Shown here: positions 63,782-64,000 of the stretch, piece by piece
How positions within the stretch are numbered: the first letter of the stretch is position 1
Layout of the letters: each line of letters opens with the position of its first letter
Assembly: GCA_029250685.1 (NCBI GenBank)
Contig: JAQXEU010000022.1
Coordinates: 62,001-126,000 of the forward strand
Origin: Polaribacter sp.
GTDB taxonomy: Bacteria > Bacteroidota > Bacteroidia > Flavobacteriales > Flavobacteriaceae
Direction of reading: 5' to 3'
Length of the DNA stretch: 64,000 nucleotides
Notes under the pieces: generated by a model
Database searches by the model: none
What the model saw: the letters and a program-made list of their open reading frames with translations, nothing else
What the model was told of the DNA's origin: nothing
Translations under genes and position numbers: made by a program

Positions 63782-64000
63782 TCAACTACTTAATAAAAAC
63801 AAACATTGATTTTCTTTTGCTCTCATTATTGCTTGTTCTTCTTTCGATTTATCCTTAAACCCCATATAATGTAGAACGCCATGAATCATAACACGATGTA
63901 TTTCTTCATCAAAAGAAGTATTAAATGTTTTTGAATTTTCTTTAACTCTTTCAACCGAAATAAAGATATCTCCGCTAATAATTTTACCTAAAGTATTATC
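63782..64000 (-). CDS. ybeY: rRNA maturation RNase YbeY, 3' part
   Basis: The frame ends at 63782 and continues off the window. The visible 72 residues include VMIHGVLHYMGFKDKSKEE, the H-G-x-L-H-x-x-G-x-D zinc-binding motif of YbeY, an endoribonuclease for 16S rRNA 3' processing and ribosome quality control. Upstream residues LGKIISGDIFISVERVKEN match the family. The N-terminal half is beyond the window. Same direction as mnmG, 44 bases upstream of it. Confidence 0.93.
   Translation of the reverse strand, partial: DNTLGKIISGDIFISVERVKENSKTFNTSFDEEIHRVMIHGVLHYMGFKDKSKEEQAIMRAKENQCLFLLSS

Noticed and set aside
1-64000. CRISPR arrays, tRNA or rRNA genes, transposases, phage genes
   Set aside because: No regularly spaced repeats, cloverleaf sequences, rRNA stretches or transposase motifs were found in the short intergenic regions or among the proteins.

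Overview
The window is about 64 kb of AT-rich DNA from a member of the Bacteroidota, most likely a marine Flavobacteriaceae close to Polaribacter or Tenacibaculum (inference from gene content). Supporting signs are type IX secretion parts (PorZ and a C-terminal sorting domain), three TonB-dependent receptors, a sigma/FecR/TonB-receptor triad, -10 boxes of the form TAnnTTTG, and little use of Shine-Dalgarno sequences. No rRNA, tRNA, CRISPR array, insertion sequence or prophage was seen. No gene-free stretch exceeds about 300 bases.

Layout. 1-4.2 kb: the start of a cut gene, a TPR protein, an ABC-F ATPase, a DEDDy exonuclease and a tiny type IX sorting-domain protein. 4.2-10.2 kb: a beta-helix lipoprotein and a TonB-dependent receptor, divergent from a PhoB/PhoR-like two-component pair; TTAAC direct repeats spaced 11 bp apart lie in both intergenic regions. 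10.2-12.5 kb: a MurG-like glycosyltransferase whose start is out of frame at an A9 tract, behind purD. 12.5-23.1 kb: a ten-gene, tightly overlapping polysaccharide operon with an initiating sugar-phosphate transferase, four glycosyltransferases, a methyltransferase, a flippase, two polymerase/ligase-type membrane proteins and a Wzz-like protein. 23.1-29.1 kb: a phosphorylase-like protein, an S41 protease, rnpA, a DDAH-family enzyme and an amino-acid permease. 29.1-31.5 kb: a Rieske oxygenase and glutaryl-CoA dehydrogenase.

31.5-40 kb: a marR-HlyD-RND-TolC efflux operon with a perfect 26-bp operator palindrome. Upstream of it is a decaying Crp/Fnr-controlled locus: cytochrome c and thioredoxin are frameshifted, a 44-residue membrane protein remains open, and a truncated TolC is joined by a deletion scar to the tail of a YgaP/DUF2892-type protein. 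40-51.5 kb: a FemAB/GNAT-like protein, tesB, an SdpI-like protein, a TonB receptor, recO, porZ, a CYTH protein, a PAQR protein, plsC, trpS and a frameshifted CGQC lipoprotein. 51.6-60.8 kb: an aldo/keto reductase, pgk, holB, then a sigma-FecR-receptor operon divergent from a lipoprotein made of seven alternating 36/37-residue repeats, then a DoxX-like protein. 60.9-64 kb: a methyltransferase, mnmG flanked by two parS-like palindromes, and the 3' end of ybeY.

The most interesting points are the repeat lipoprotein beside the sigma/FecR/receptor operon, the decaying Crp/Fnr locus with its intact operator, the putative pho boxes, and four single-base frameshifts, most of them at or near homopolymers. 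The frameshifts may be real decay, slippage or assembly error.
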